From an uncultured Prevotella sp. (GTDB lineage: Bacteria; Bacteroidota; Bacteroidia; Bacteroidales; Bacteroidaceae), in NCBI GenBank assembly GCA_902477645.1, contig CABSIA010000037.1:1-21343 (forward strand): a stretch of DNA of 21,343 nt, in the 5' to 3' direction. The notes below the pieces were generated by a model. That model saw only the letters and a list, made by a program, of their open reading frames with translations. It did no database searches and was not told the origin of the DNA. The first letter of the stretch is position 1; every line of letters starts with the position of its first letter. The translations under genes and the position numbers were made by a program. Positions 14,321 to 21,343 of the stretch are shown piece by piece.

Positions 14321-16297
14321 ATGACAACCGACAACACATATAGGATGAGGCATCTTGTAGAGACGCTGAACAAAGCCTCTGACGCATATTACAACGGACA
14401 AGGCGAGCTGATGACCGACTACGAGTGGGATGCAGCTTTCGACGAATTGAAGGCCTTAGAGGAAATGACAGGCGTCGTTTTGCCCGACTCGCCTACGGCA
14501 AAAGTCTCTGCCGACAACGCACCCGGACAAAAAGAAGCTCACGAGTTTGCCGCACTGAGCCTTGCCAAGACAAAATCGGCACAGGAACTGGAGAAATGGG
14601 CTGAAGGCAGACCTATATGGCTGTCGTGGAAACTCGACGGTCTGACACTGGTTGTCACCTACGACAACGGAAGGCTTGTAAAAGTTGTGACACGAGGCAA
14701 CGGACATATTGGAACAAACATTACAAGACTGGCTCCTGCCATATCAGGCATATTACCTACAATTGCCTACAAAGGGCACATGGTGATACGCGGCGAGGCT
14801 GTGATTTCATATTCTGATTTTGAGCGTTTCCTAATGGAGCAAAACGAAGACTATGCCAATCCCCGGAACCTTGCATCGGGCTCTCTTACGCTGAAAGATA
14901 TCGAGCAGGTAAAGCAGAGGCACATCCGTTGGATTCCGTTCACACTTGTACATACCGACGATGAGATTTCATCGTGGGGCAAAAGAATGAGCCTGCTGCA
15001 AGAGCTTGGATTTGACACTGTGGAGAGAGAGCTTATCGAAACTCCAACATTAAGCAATATAACCGAAACCATTGACAAATGGACAGTTAAGGTGACTGAC
15101 GGAAGCAACCCTTATCCTGTAGACGGACTTGTGATAACATACGATGATACAGAATATGCCACAACAGGCTCTGTGACCGGGCATCATGCCACAAAAGCAG
15201 GAATGGCTTTTAAATGGCAGGACGAGAGCGCAATGACGAGGCTCGACCACATAGAATGGTCGTGTGCGGCAAGCACCATATCGCCAGTGGCTGTTTTTGA
15301 ACCCGTAGACCTTGAGGGAACTACCGTAAAACGCGCATCGCTCTGCAACATCAGCGAGTGCCAACGGCTTGGCATCGGGGACAAAGGCTCAGAAATTGAA
15401 GTAATAAAAGCCAATAAAATCATCCCAAAAGTCATAAAGGTTATAAATGCCGTTGGCAAGCTCCACATTCCTGAAAAATGCCCCGTCTGCCACGAGGCTA
15501 CAGCCATCGGGGAAAGCCAAAGCGGAACGCTTACCCTTCACTGCACAAACAACGCTTGTCCGGCAAAGCGTATAAAGAAATTTGCACGTTTCGTTTCGAA
15601 AGACGGAGTAAACATCGACGGCATCTCAGAGCAGACCATAGCCAGACTTATAAACATGGGATGGATAGGCGAATATGCCGATTTCTTCGATATCGCCACA
15701 CATAAAGAAGATTTATCACAACTTGAGGGGTTTGGAGAAAAAAGCGCACAAAAGATTGTTGAATCTGTTGAAAAAGCACGTCATACAACAGCCCGCCAGC
15801 TGCTCTACGCACTCAACATTCCGCTATGTGGCGCCGATGTGTGCAAACGCCTGCTCTCGCAATATCCGCTAAATGAGCTTATAGAAAAAGCACGTAACGA
15901 GGCCGACGAATATCTGTCGCATATTCCAGGCATAGGGCCAGAGAAAGCCACAGCTTTTACCACATGGATGAAAAACGGCACGAACTTCGACATGCTGACA
16001 AATCTTCTCAAAAAACTTCAGGTAGAGGAAGAGCCACAGGCAGCAAACGGTGGCTCTCTATGCCAAGGCCTTACATTCGTCGTTACAGGCGACGTTCACC
16101 ATTTTAGAAACCGCAACGAGCTGAAGGCGTACATTGAGAGCCAAGGCGGAAAAGTGACTGGCAGCGTGAGCAAATCTACATCGTTTCTCATAAACAACGA
16201 CATAACATCCACTTCGGGAAAAAACAAAAAAGCACAAGAACTCGGAATAGAGATACTGTCGGAAGATGAATTTATAAAAAGATATTATGCGAATTGA
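14321..16297 (+). CDS. ligA: NAD-dependent DNA ligase, divergent LigA type
   Basis: The 658-residue protein has the whole LigA layout: NMN-binding domain Ia (about 1-75), adenylation domain with the nucleophile Lys104 in KLDG, OB fold (about 310-375), a zinc finger with Cys387, 390, 408 and 413, helix-hairpin-helix repeats (about 420-550, LEGFGEKSAQKI and IPGIGPEKA) and a C-terminal BRCT domain (578-658). LigA seals nicks using NAD+. The sequence departs from standard LigA: SWKLDG instead of CE(L/M)K(x)DG, RGNG instead of RGDG, GSLTLKD where GSLRQLD is usual, and DGLVITY where DGVVIKV is usual. It looks closer to a variant ligase clade seen in Firmicutes. A standard ligA may therefore exist elsewhere in the genome. 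Its end overlaps trmD by 11 bp. Confidence 0.9.
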   Translation: MTTDNTYRMRHLVETLNKASDAYYNGQGELMTDYEWDAAFDELKALEEMTGVVLPDSPTAKVSADNAPGQKEAHEFAALSLAKTKSAQELEKWAEGRPIWLSWKLDGLTLVVTYDNGRLVKVVTRGNGHIGTNITRLAPAISGILPTIAYKGHMVIRGEAVISYSDFERFLMEQNEDYANPRNLASGSLTLKDIEQVKQRHIRWIPFTLVHTDDEISSWGKRMSLLQELGFDTVERELIETPTLSNITETIDKWTVKVTDGSNPYPVDGLVITYDDTEYATTGSVTGHHATKAGMAFKWQDESAMTRLDHIEWSCAASTISPVAVFEPVDLEGTTVKRASLCNISECQRLGIGDKGSEIEVIKANKIIPKVIKVINAVGKLHIPEKCPVCHEATAIGESQSGTLTLHCTNNACPAKRIKKFARFVSKDGVNIDGISEQTIARLINMGWIGEYADFFDIATHKEDLSQLEGFGEKSAQKIVESVEKARHTTARQLLYALNIPLCGADVCKRLLSQYPLNELIEKARNEADEYLSHIPGIGPEKATAFTTWMKNGTNFDMLTNLLKKLQVEEEPQAANGGSLCQGLTFVVTGDVHHFRNRNELKAYIESQGGKVTGSVSKSTSFLINNDITSTSGKNKKAQELGIEILSEDEFIKRYYAN

Positions 16298-16964
16298 CAT
16301 CATTACCGTACTGCCCGAAATTCTGGAGGGCTTCGTAAACGAATCAATACTTGCAAGGGCACAAAAAAAAGGACTTGCCGAAATACATCTGCACAACCTG
16401 CGCGACTACACTCTCGACAAATGGAAACGCGTAGACGACTATCCGTATGGCGGTTTTGCAGGAATGGTTATGCAATGTGAGCCTATAGACCGCTGCATTT
16501 CTGCGCTTAAGGCTGAAAGAGACTACGACGAGGTGATTTATACATCACCTGACGGCGAGCAATTTGACCAGCATGTGGCAAACGACTTGTCGATGAGGGA
16601 AAATCTGATTATACTCTGCGGACACTACAAAGGCATAGACCACCGTATACGTGAGCATCTTATCACACGTGAGATTTCCATTGGCGACTATGTTCTTACT
16701 GGCGGCGAGCTTGCCGCCGCAGTTATGACTGACGCCATAGTCAGAGTCGTTCCTGGTGTTATCGGAGACGAGCAGAGCGCACTATCCGACTGTTTTCAGG
16801 ACGACCTTCTCTCAGCACCTATATACACCCGGCCGGCCGACTACAAAGGTTGGAAAGTGCCCGAAATACTGCTGAGCGGCAACGAGGCAAAAATAAAACA
16901 ATGGGAAATGGATCAGGCTGTGGCACGCACAAAGGCATTGCGCCCAGACCTGTTAGGAGAATAA
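16287..16964 (+). CDS. trmD: tRNA (guanine-N1-)-methyltransferase TrmD
   Basis: This 225-residue protein has the SPOUT trefoil-knot signatures of TrmD: YPYGGFAGMVMQCEP (52-66), LCGHYKGIDHRI (110-121), EISIGDYVLTGGELAA (129-144), VVPGVIGDEQSALSDCF (154-170, with the catalytic-type Asp168) and VPEILLSGNEAKI (191-203). It methylates G37 next to the anticodon with S-adenosylmethionine, preventing frameshifts. The ATG lies inside the last codons of the ligase gene, so translation is probably coupled. Its usual neighbours rpsP, rimM and rplS are absent here. Confidence 0.97.
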   Translation: MRIDIITVLPEILEGFVNESILARAQKKGLAEIHLHNLRDYTLDKWKRVDDYPYGGFAGMVMQCEPIDRCISALKAERDYDEVIYTSPDGEQFDQHVANDLSMRENLIILCGHYKGIDHRIREHLITREISIGDYVLTGGELAAAVMTDAIVRVVPGVIGDEQSALSDCFQDDLLSAPIYTRPADYKGWKVPEILLSGNEAKIKQWEMDQAVARTKALRPDLLGE

Positions 16965-16970
16965 AATAAT

Positions 16971-17100
16971 TTACGAATTTTGAGTTATGAATTACGAGTT
17001 ATCGGCAAAGCCGATTTTGAATTATTAATTTTGAATTATTAATTCGTAATCGCAGCGAAGCAAGAATAATCCGTAACTCAAAATTCGTAACTCGTAATTC
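16971..17100. repeat. AT-rich dispersed repeat with two GC mini-hairpins, copy A
   Basis: Outer arms TTACGAATTTTGAGTTA (16971-16987) and its exact complement (17074-17090) form a 17 bp inverted repeat. A second module, GAATTACGAGTTA (16989-17001), pairs with 17088-17100. Inside lie TCGGC-AAA-GCCGA (17002-17014) and the GC block TCGCAGCGAAGC (17050-17061), with GAATTATTAATT-like runs between them. The same block order occurs inverted at 19503-19622. Copy A fills the gap between convergent trmD and the patatin gene and reaches into the patatin stop codon, so it may also work as a two-way terminator. Confidence 0.85.
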
Positions 17101-17941
17101 AAATCTTCCCGCTCCGGCAAAACTCATCGCCAAGGCGGAAGCCCTCCTCGTACAAAGCCTCAAGCTTGTCTGTATCTTTTTCCATACGCCCGACCTCCAT
17201 TGGCCGTTGCGGACGTATGCATATCACGTCACCGCTATCTTCCATGCGCTCGAGAAGTTCCAGCTGCTCGTTGTAGAGTTTTATACGCCGGCTCAAAGCC
17301 ACACGAAGCCGGGGATAATTGCGGTAAATAAACCGTGGCAGTTTTCGGTCTGGACCTTTACTGCGGTAGCCACGGTTGCGGGTGGCTACAACCACATTGC
17401 GCCGGTGTCCGGTCTCAATGGCGCGCATTATCGGTATGCTGTCAACAATACCGCCGTCAAGATACGGAATTCCGTCAACATCAACTATTTTGCTCACATA
17501 AGGCAGACTGCTGCTGGCACGGACGATATCGAGAAGCCGCTGAACATCTCCCGACTTCTCGGAGAGATATTCGGCATATCCCGTCTGGCAGTTTGTAACC
17601 ACCATCTCAAACGTAGCAGGATTGGAAAAATACGCGTCGTAGTCGTAGGGAATTATCTCGTTCGGAAACTTGTCGTAGAGCAGTTGCGGATCAAATATGC
17701 AGCCTTGTGTTACAAGATGCCGCACACCAAGATAATCATATTTAACGAGCATGTCGATGTTGGAATATCTGGCACGGCGCGGCTGATGACTGATATACGA
17801 CAGCCCGTTGCACGCACCTGCCGACACAGCGACGGTATATGCAAAATCAAACTCGTGTTTCATAAAGGCATCGAGCACTCCGCTTGTGAACACTCCGCGC
17901 ATGCCTCCACCCTCTAAAACCAGTCCCGTATTTCTAATCAT
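17099..17941 (-). CDS. Patatin-like phospholipase, YjjU/RssA-type
   Basis: This 280-residue protein has the patatin catalytic dyad layout: oxyanion loop GGGMRG (11-16), nucleophile elbow AVSAG with Ser40 (38-42), and the catalytic aspartate in YLDGGIVDSIP (Asp162 of DGG). The usual GxSxG has alanine in its first position. Small size and the absence of a signal peptide or membrane segment suggest a cytosolic lipid acyl hydrolase, as in E. coli YjjU-type proteins; the lipid substrate is unknown. The C-terminus is basic and ends ...FCRSGKI. The stop codon TGA lies in the TTTGAATTACGAG edge of repeat copy A, so the 3' end may have been reshaped by that element. A minus-strand promoter is at 18033-18041. 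Confidence 0.88.
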   Translation of the reverse strand: MIRNTGLVLEGGGMRGVFTSGVLDAFMKHEFDFAYTVAVSAGACNGLSYISHQPRRARYSNIDMLVKYDYLGVRHLVTQGCIFDPQLLYDKFPNEIIPYDYDAYFSNPATFEMVVTNCQTGYAEYLSEKSGDVQRLLDIVRASSSLPYVSKIVDVDGIPYLDGGIVDSIPIMRAIETGHRRNVVVATRNRGYRSKGPDRKLPRFIYRNYPRLRVALSRRIKLYNEQLELLERMEDSGDVICIRPQRPMEVGRMEKDTDKLEALYEEGFRLGDEFCRSGKI

Positions 17942-18032
17942 TTCCTAAAAATTAATGTCTGAAAATTGGCTCATATACAGCCTCCAGATGTATGTGCCAA
18001 TGCGTTTTGCCGCTTTTTTGTTTATTTCTTAT

Positions 18033-18041
18033 GCAAAGGTA
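18033..18041 (-). promoter_or_regulatory. -7 element of the patatin gene promoter
   Basis: On the minus strand TACCTTTGC matches TAnnTTTGC, giving a leader of about 85 nt. It lies 23 bp from the divergent -7 of the aminopeptidase P gene. Confidence 0.55.
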
Positions 18042-18064
18042 ACAATATTTTGCGGAAAAATGTG

Positions 18065-18073
18065 TAACTTTGC
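18065..18073 (+). promoter_or_regulatory. -7 element of the aminopeptidase P promoter
   Basis: TAACTTTGC matches TAnnTTTGC 28 nt before ATG 18102. The -33 region is weak. It is arranged back to back with the patatin promoter. Confidence 0.6.
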
Positions 18074-18101
18074 CAATGAATAATCCAAAAATCAATTTAT
18101 A

Positions 18102-19508
18102 ATGTTCAGTAAAGAGACCTACGTAAGCCGTCGCGCCGAGCTTAAGAAACTTGTAAAGGACGGCATCATAATACTTTTTGGAAACAACGACTCACCCTGC
18201 AACTATCCAAGCAACGGCTATTCGCCATTCCGTCAGGACTCATCGTTTCTATACTATTTCGGACAAAACCGTGACGGACTTGTCGGCGTAATAGACATAG
18301 ACAACGATACAGAGACTCTCATAGGCGACGATATCTCTGTAGAGGACATCGTGTGGTTTGGCTCTGTTGACAGCGTTCACGACATGGCTGAGCAAATAGG
18401 CGTGGCAAACTCCGCTCCGATGAAAAATCTTAAGACCATCTGCAACGACGCTCTGAGACAGAAACGCAAAATCCACTTCCTGCCTCCCTACCGCTACGAC
18501 ATAAAGCTGCAGATTTTCGACCTTTTAGGCATACACCCTAACCAGCAGAAAGACAGTGCGTCAATGGAGCTGATAATGGCTGTGGTGAAAATGCGCTCAA
18601 CAAAAGAGGCTCAGGAGATTGAGGAAATGGAGCGCGCCGCCGTCATCGGCTACAAAATGCACACAACGGCTATGAGCATGTGTGCGCCGGGAGTTGTAGA
18701 GCAGCACATTGCAGGCCGCATGAAAGGCATTGCCCACGGATATGGCGCCATGGAGAGTTTCCCGACCATACTCTCGCAGCATGGCGAGATAATGCACGGA
18801 AGTCCGTCTCTCAATCCGCTCGAAGACGGCAAGCTGCTGCTCGTAGACGCAGGAGCCGAGACCGTAAACAACTATTGCTCAGACAACACCAGGACAATGC
18901 CTGTAAACGGAAAGTTCACGCAGCGTCAGCTTGAGATATACTCAATAGTTGAGGAATGCCACGACTATGCGCTGAAAGTTGCCAAACCGGGCGTAAGATA
19001 TTGGGACGTACACTTTGGAGTATGCCGGTTGATGACCGAGCGCCTCAAGGAGCTTGGACTAATGAAGGGCGATACCGACGACGCCGTGGCAGCAGGCGCA
19101 CACGCTATGTTCCTCGTCCACGGACTTGGACACATGATGGGAATGGACGTTCACGATATGGAAAACCTCGACCAGATTAATGTTGGTTTTGACGAGGAGA
19201 CACGCCCACGCCTCGACCAGTTCGGCACCAACTGCCTGCGCATGGGACGCCGCCTGCAAGAGGGGTTCATTGTAACCGATGAGCCAGGAATATATTTCAT
19301 CCCGGCACTTATCGATGACTGGCACAGCAAGGGGTTACACAAAGACTTCATCAACTACGACCTGCTCGAGACATACAAGGACTTCGGCGGAATAAGAATT
19401 GAGGACGACCTGCTGATCACAAAAGACGGCTGCCGCTTCCTTGGCAAAGACCTGATACCGTACCACCCCAACGACGTTGAGGAATATATGGCAAAACATA
19501 ATTTTTGA
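18102..19508 (+). CDS. pepP: Xaa-Pro aminopeptidase (aminopeptidase P, M24B)
   Basis: This 468-residue protein has the N-terminal aminopeptidase P domain (about 1-150, RQDSSFLYYFGQNRDGLVGV) and the pita-bread M24 catalytic domain. The five metal ligands are visible: Asp249 (LLLVDAGAE), Asp261 (CSDNTRTMP), His344 (HGLGHMMGMDVHD, with His340 and His351), Glu394 (VTDEPGIY) and Glu434 (GGIRIEDD). It removes N-terminal residues that precede proline, using two Mn2+ or similar ions. There is no signal peptide, so it should be cytosolic. It forms a single transcription unit divergent from the patatin gene. Its stop codon TGA falls in the TTTTGAATTTTAAATTACGAG edge of repeat copy B. Confidence 0.95.
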   Translation: MFSKETYVSRRAELKKLVKDGIIILFGNNDSPCNYPSNGYSPFRQDSSFLYYFGQNRDGLVGVIDIDNDTETLIGDDISVEDIVWFGSVDSVHDMAEQIGVANSAPMKNLKTICNDALRQKRKIHFLPPYRYDIKLQIFDLLGIHPNQQKDSASMELIMAVVKMRSTKEAQEIEEMERAAVIGYKMHTTAMSMCAPGVVEQHIAGRMKGIAHGYGAMESFPTILSQHGEIMHGSPSLNPLEDGKLLLVDAGAETVNNYCSDNTRTMPVNGKFTQRQLEIYSIVEECHDYALKVAKPGVRYWDVHFGVCRLMTERLKELGLMKGDTDDAVAAGAHAMFLVHGLGHMMGMDVHDMENLDQINVGFDEETRPRLDQFGTNCLRMGRRLQEGFIVTDEPGIYFIPALIDDWHSKGLHKDFINYDLLETYKDFGGIRIEDDLLITKDGCRFLGKDLIPYHPNDVEEYMAKHNF

Positions 19509-19622
19509 ATTTTAAATTACGAGTTATTCTCGCTTCGCTGCGATTAAAAATTTGATAATTCAAATTAAAATAATTCAAAATCGGCTTTGCCGACAAACTG
19601 TAACCCATAATTCAAATTTACG
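19503..19622. repeat. AT-rich dispersed repeat with two GC mini-hairpins, copy B (inverted)
   Basis: Read on the minus strand it matches copy A block by block: TCGGCAAAGCCGATTTTGAA (19593-19574), AATTTGAATTA runs, AATCGCAGCGAAGC (19545-19532), GAATAA, and AAAATTC at the end. On the plus strand it begins TTTTGAATTTTAAATTACGAG, whose TGA is the pepP stop, and ends near CAAATTTACG. It fills most of the 145 bp between pepP and the aminopeptidase C gene. No promoter for the latter could be picked out here. Confidence 0.85.
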
Positions 19623-19653
19623 TAATAAAATAACAACTAACAAATAATAACTA

Positions 19654-20856
19654 ATGAAGAAAATGCTTACCTTGGCTCTCATGGCACTTATCGCCACCGG
19701 AGCCTCAGCTGCCGAAGAAAAAGACAGCGTAAACAAGAACAAACCGGTATTCACCACCATCAAGGAAAACAAGATTACAAGCATCAAAGACCAGAACCGC
19801 TCGGGCACGTGCTGGGACTACTCTACACTGAGCTACTTTGAGGCAGAGATTTTGAAGAAGACAGGCAAAACCTACGACCTCTGCGAGGCATTCGTAGCAA
19901 ACAAGACTTACATGGACCGCGCCATTCAGGTTGTACGCTTGCATGGAGACTGCCAGTTCTCTCAGGGCGGCAGCTGCTACGACCCACTCTACTGCCTCCA
20001 GAACTATGGTATATGCCCTGAGGACGCAATGCCGTTCCCTGGAAGTCTTTACGGCGACTCTCTGAACAATTTCAACGAGTTCTTCAGCCTCATGGAGCCA
20101 TACGTTGCAGCCATTTCAAAAAGCACTGCTAAGAAAATCTCCTCTCAGTGGAAAGTTGGCTTGCAGGGCATTCTCGACGCTTATCTCGGCGAGTGCCCGG
20201 AGACTTTCACCTACGAGGGCAAAACCTACACTCCGAAGAGCTTCGCGGCAAGCCTCGGCCTAAACTTCGACGACTATGTAACCATAACCAGCTACACACA
20301 CCATCCTTTCTGGACACAATTTGCCGTTGAGGTACAGGACAACTGGCGCAACCCGCTGTCATGGAACGTGCCAATGGAAGACATGATGCGTATCATCGAC
20401 AACGCTCTTGAGCAGGGCTACTGCATAGCATGGGGTGGCGACGTTTCAGAGGAAGGCTTCACACGCAACGGTCTCGCATACGCCATCGACTCAAAGAAGG
20501 CCCAAAGTCTCGCCGGCAGCGACATGGCACGCTGGCTCAAGCTCACCAGAACCGAGAAAACCAGCAAGCTCGACTCACTCGGCTGCCTCGTTCCCGAAAT
20601 CACTCCTACACAGGAAATGCGTCAGGAGCGCTACGACAACTGGGAGCTTACAGACGACCACGGAATGCTGATCTACGGCCTGGCAAAAGACCAGAACGGC
20701 AAGGAATACTATATGGTAAAGAACTCATGGGGCGAGGCTGGCGACTACAAAGGCATCTGGTACATGACCAAGACTTTCATCGCAGCAAACACCATGGACT
20801 ATATGGTAAACAAAAACGCCATTCCAAAGGATATCCGCAAAAAACTTGGTATCTAA
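19654..20856 (+). CDS. pepC: Secreted aminopeptidase C (bleomycin hydrolase family, C1B)
   Basis: This 400-residue protein begins with a signal peptide (MKKMLTLALMALIATGASA, cleavage near residue 19-20), unlike the cytosolic PepC of lactic acid bacteria, so it likely works in the periplasm. The papain-type catalytic residues are in place: Gln47 and Cys53 in DQNRSGTCWDYS (46-57), His336 in TDDHGMLIYG (333-342) and Asn357 in YMVKNSWGEAGDYKG (353-367). The usual GRCW is GTCW here. Family members are hexameric thiol aminopeptidases that degrade peptides. The start is the first ATG after an AT-rich leader; a strong terminator follows the gene. Confidence 0.93.
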   Translation: MKKMLTLALMALIATGASAAEEKDSVNKNKPVFTTIKENKITSIKDQNRSGTCWDYSTLSYFEAEILKKTGKTYDLCEAFVANKTYMDRAIQVVRLHGDCQFSQGGSCYDPLYCLQNYGICPEDAMPFPGSLYGDSLNNFNEFFSLMEPYVAAISKSTAKKISSQWKVGLQGILDAYLGECPETFTYEGKTYTPKSFAASLGLNFDDYVTITSYTHHPFWTQFAVEVQDNWRNPLSWNVPMEDMMRIIDNALEQGYCIAWGGDVSEEGFTRNGLAYAIDSKKAQSLAGSDMARWLKLTRTEKTSKLDSLGCLVPEITPTQEMRQERYDNWELTDDHGMLIYGLAKDQNGKEYYMVKNSWGEAGDYKGIWYMTKTFIAANTMDYMVNKNAIPKDIRKKLGI

Positions 20857-20861
20857 AATTT

Positions 20862-20895
20862 AAGAGGAAAGAGCCACAGGCTTTTTCCTCTTTTT
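20862..20895 (+). terminator. Rho-independent terminator of aminopeptidase C gene
   Basis: AAGAGGAAAGAGCC pairs with GGCTTTTTCCTCTT around ACA, a 14 bp stem with one G-T pair, followed by further Ts. It begins 6 bp after the stop codon. Confidence 0.9.
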
Positions 20896-20940
20896 ATCGC
20901 ATAATTTTCCTCCCTAATTTTCTTCATTTTTCCCACTCCA

Positions 20941-21030
20941 AAAAACGCACGTGGCTTCAAGTGCCATCGCAAGCAGGTTCAAGTACCTATGAAGCCGCTT
21001 GCGATGGCACTTGAAGCCGCTTGCGTTTTT
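20941..21030. repeat. Large 41 bp-arm hairpin of the CTTGCGATGG palindrome family
   Basis: Positions 20941-20981 and 20990-21030 are inverted copies that agree at 37 of 41 positions around an 8 nt loop (AGTACCTA). The arms begin AAAAACGC and end GCGTTTTT, so both strands carry a T-run after the stem. The inner word GTGCCATCGCAAGC and its complement link it to the palindromes at 730-792. It lies between the convergent aminopeptidase C and endonuclease genes and could end transcription in both directions. Confidence 0.85.
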
Positions 21031-21126
21031 ATTAGGCAAATAACATGGGCAGAAAAAAATCAAAAGTAAGCCAACACTAAAACCTCCATTATTACAAGTT
21101 TCTTATAAAAAATATCTTAATGTTTT

Positions 21127-21343
21127 TTACCATTCTGCAAGATTTGCCTCAGCCTCTACAGCCTCCTCTGTCTCATCATCCAGAACCGCAAAAAAGTCGA
21201 TACCCGTCATGCGCTCAACCTCGTCTACGGTATTCACATAGTCGCCCATCGGACGGTCGCCCTCACCATTTTTATATATAAAACCAATAGCCTTTGGTTT
21301 GCCTTTAAGACATAACACAACCTTGTAGAAAGCCTCGGGAACA
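21127..21343 (-). CDS. DNA/RNA non-specific endonuclease, C-terminal part (runs off right edge)
   Basis: The frame is open from the window edge to TAA at 21127 and gives 71 residues: VPEAFYKVVLCLKGKPKAIG..., then DRPMGDYVNTVDEVERMTGI and an acidic tail EEAVEAEANLAEW. This is the C-terminal end of NUC1/EndoG-type non-specific nucleases, where VP..FYKVV, AIGF and the YVNTVDEVERMTGIDFF segment close the fold. The catalytic DRGH region and any signal peptide lie outside the window. A GTG at 21318 is not a start, since the frame continues upstream with family-like sequence. Such enzymes in Bacteroidales are usually secreted or periplasmic. Confidence 0.78.
   Translation of the reverse strand, partial: VPEAFYKVVLCLKGKPKAIGFIYKNGEGDRPMGDYVNTVDEVERMTGIDFFAVLDDETEEAVEAEANLAEW

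Noticed and set aside
16971..17100. Insertion sequence or MITE call for the AT-rich element
   Set aside because: There is no transposase and no target-site duplication could be identified at the edges, so it is listed only as a repeat.
17207..17917. Plus-strand 236-codon frame antisense to the patatin gene
   Set aside because: The minus-strand frame has GGGMRG, the Ser elbow and DGG, so the plus-strand frame is a shadow.

Overview
The window looks like chromosomal DNA of a Bacteroidales bacterium, most likely Prevotellaceae. The evidence is repeated Bacteroidetes-type promoters (TAnnTTTGC at -7, weak TTG near -33), almost no Shine-Dalgarno sequences, an acidic stretch right after a lipoprotein cysteine (the Bacteroidetes surface-export signal), a BtuB/BtuG cobalamin locus, and a degenerate Prevotella-style C-terminal tail remnant. 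No phage, insertion sequence, CRISPR array, rRNA or tRNA was recognised.

Left part (1-7110): the 5' end of an SLC13/DASS-family anion symporter (minus strand) leaves the window on the left. A 0.65 kb non-coding stretch follows, with two palindromes and the 3' remnant of a lost secreted-protein gene. Next comes a cobalamin riboswitch and a five-gene vitamin B12 operon: btuB (outer-membrane TonB-dependent receptor), a btuG-like surface beta-propeller lipoprotein, btuF (substrate-binding lipoprotein), btuC (FecCD permease) and a PduO-type cob(I)alamin adenosyltransferase. Together they capture, import and adenosylate B12. The ABC ATPase (btuD) is not in the operon or anywhere else in the window. 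A hairpin terminator ends the operon.

Middle (7129-13316): a GH78 alpha-L-rhamnosidase with a signal peptide and pheS (both minus) are separated by a terminator hairpin. Divergent from pheS is a three-gene operon: a DUF4348-like lipoprotein, murB, and a PhnP-like metallo-beta-lactamase-fold hydrolase.

Right part (13317-21343): a type II pantothenate kinase (minus) is divergent from an unusual NAD-dependent DNA ligase that overlaps trmD. Then come a patatin-like phospholipase (minus), divergent M24B aminopeptidase P, a secreted C1B aminopeptidase C, and the 3' end of a DNA/RNA non-specific endonuclease (minus) leaving on the right.

The most interesting non-genic signals are two repeat families. 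One is an AT-rich ~120 bp element with two short GC hairpins (16971-17100 and, inverted, 19503-19622); at both sites its edge supplies the stop codon of the gene running into it. The other is a palindrome family built on CGCTTGCGATGG (730-792 and 20941-21030). I see no complete, clearly novel multi-gene system. The best leads are these repeats, the ATPase-less B12 operon and the divergent ligase.
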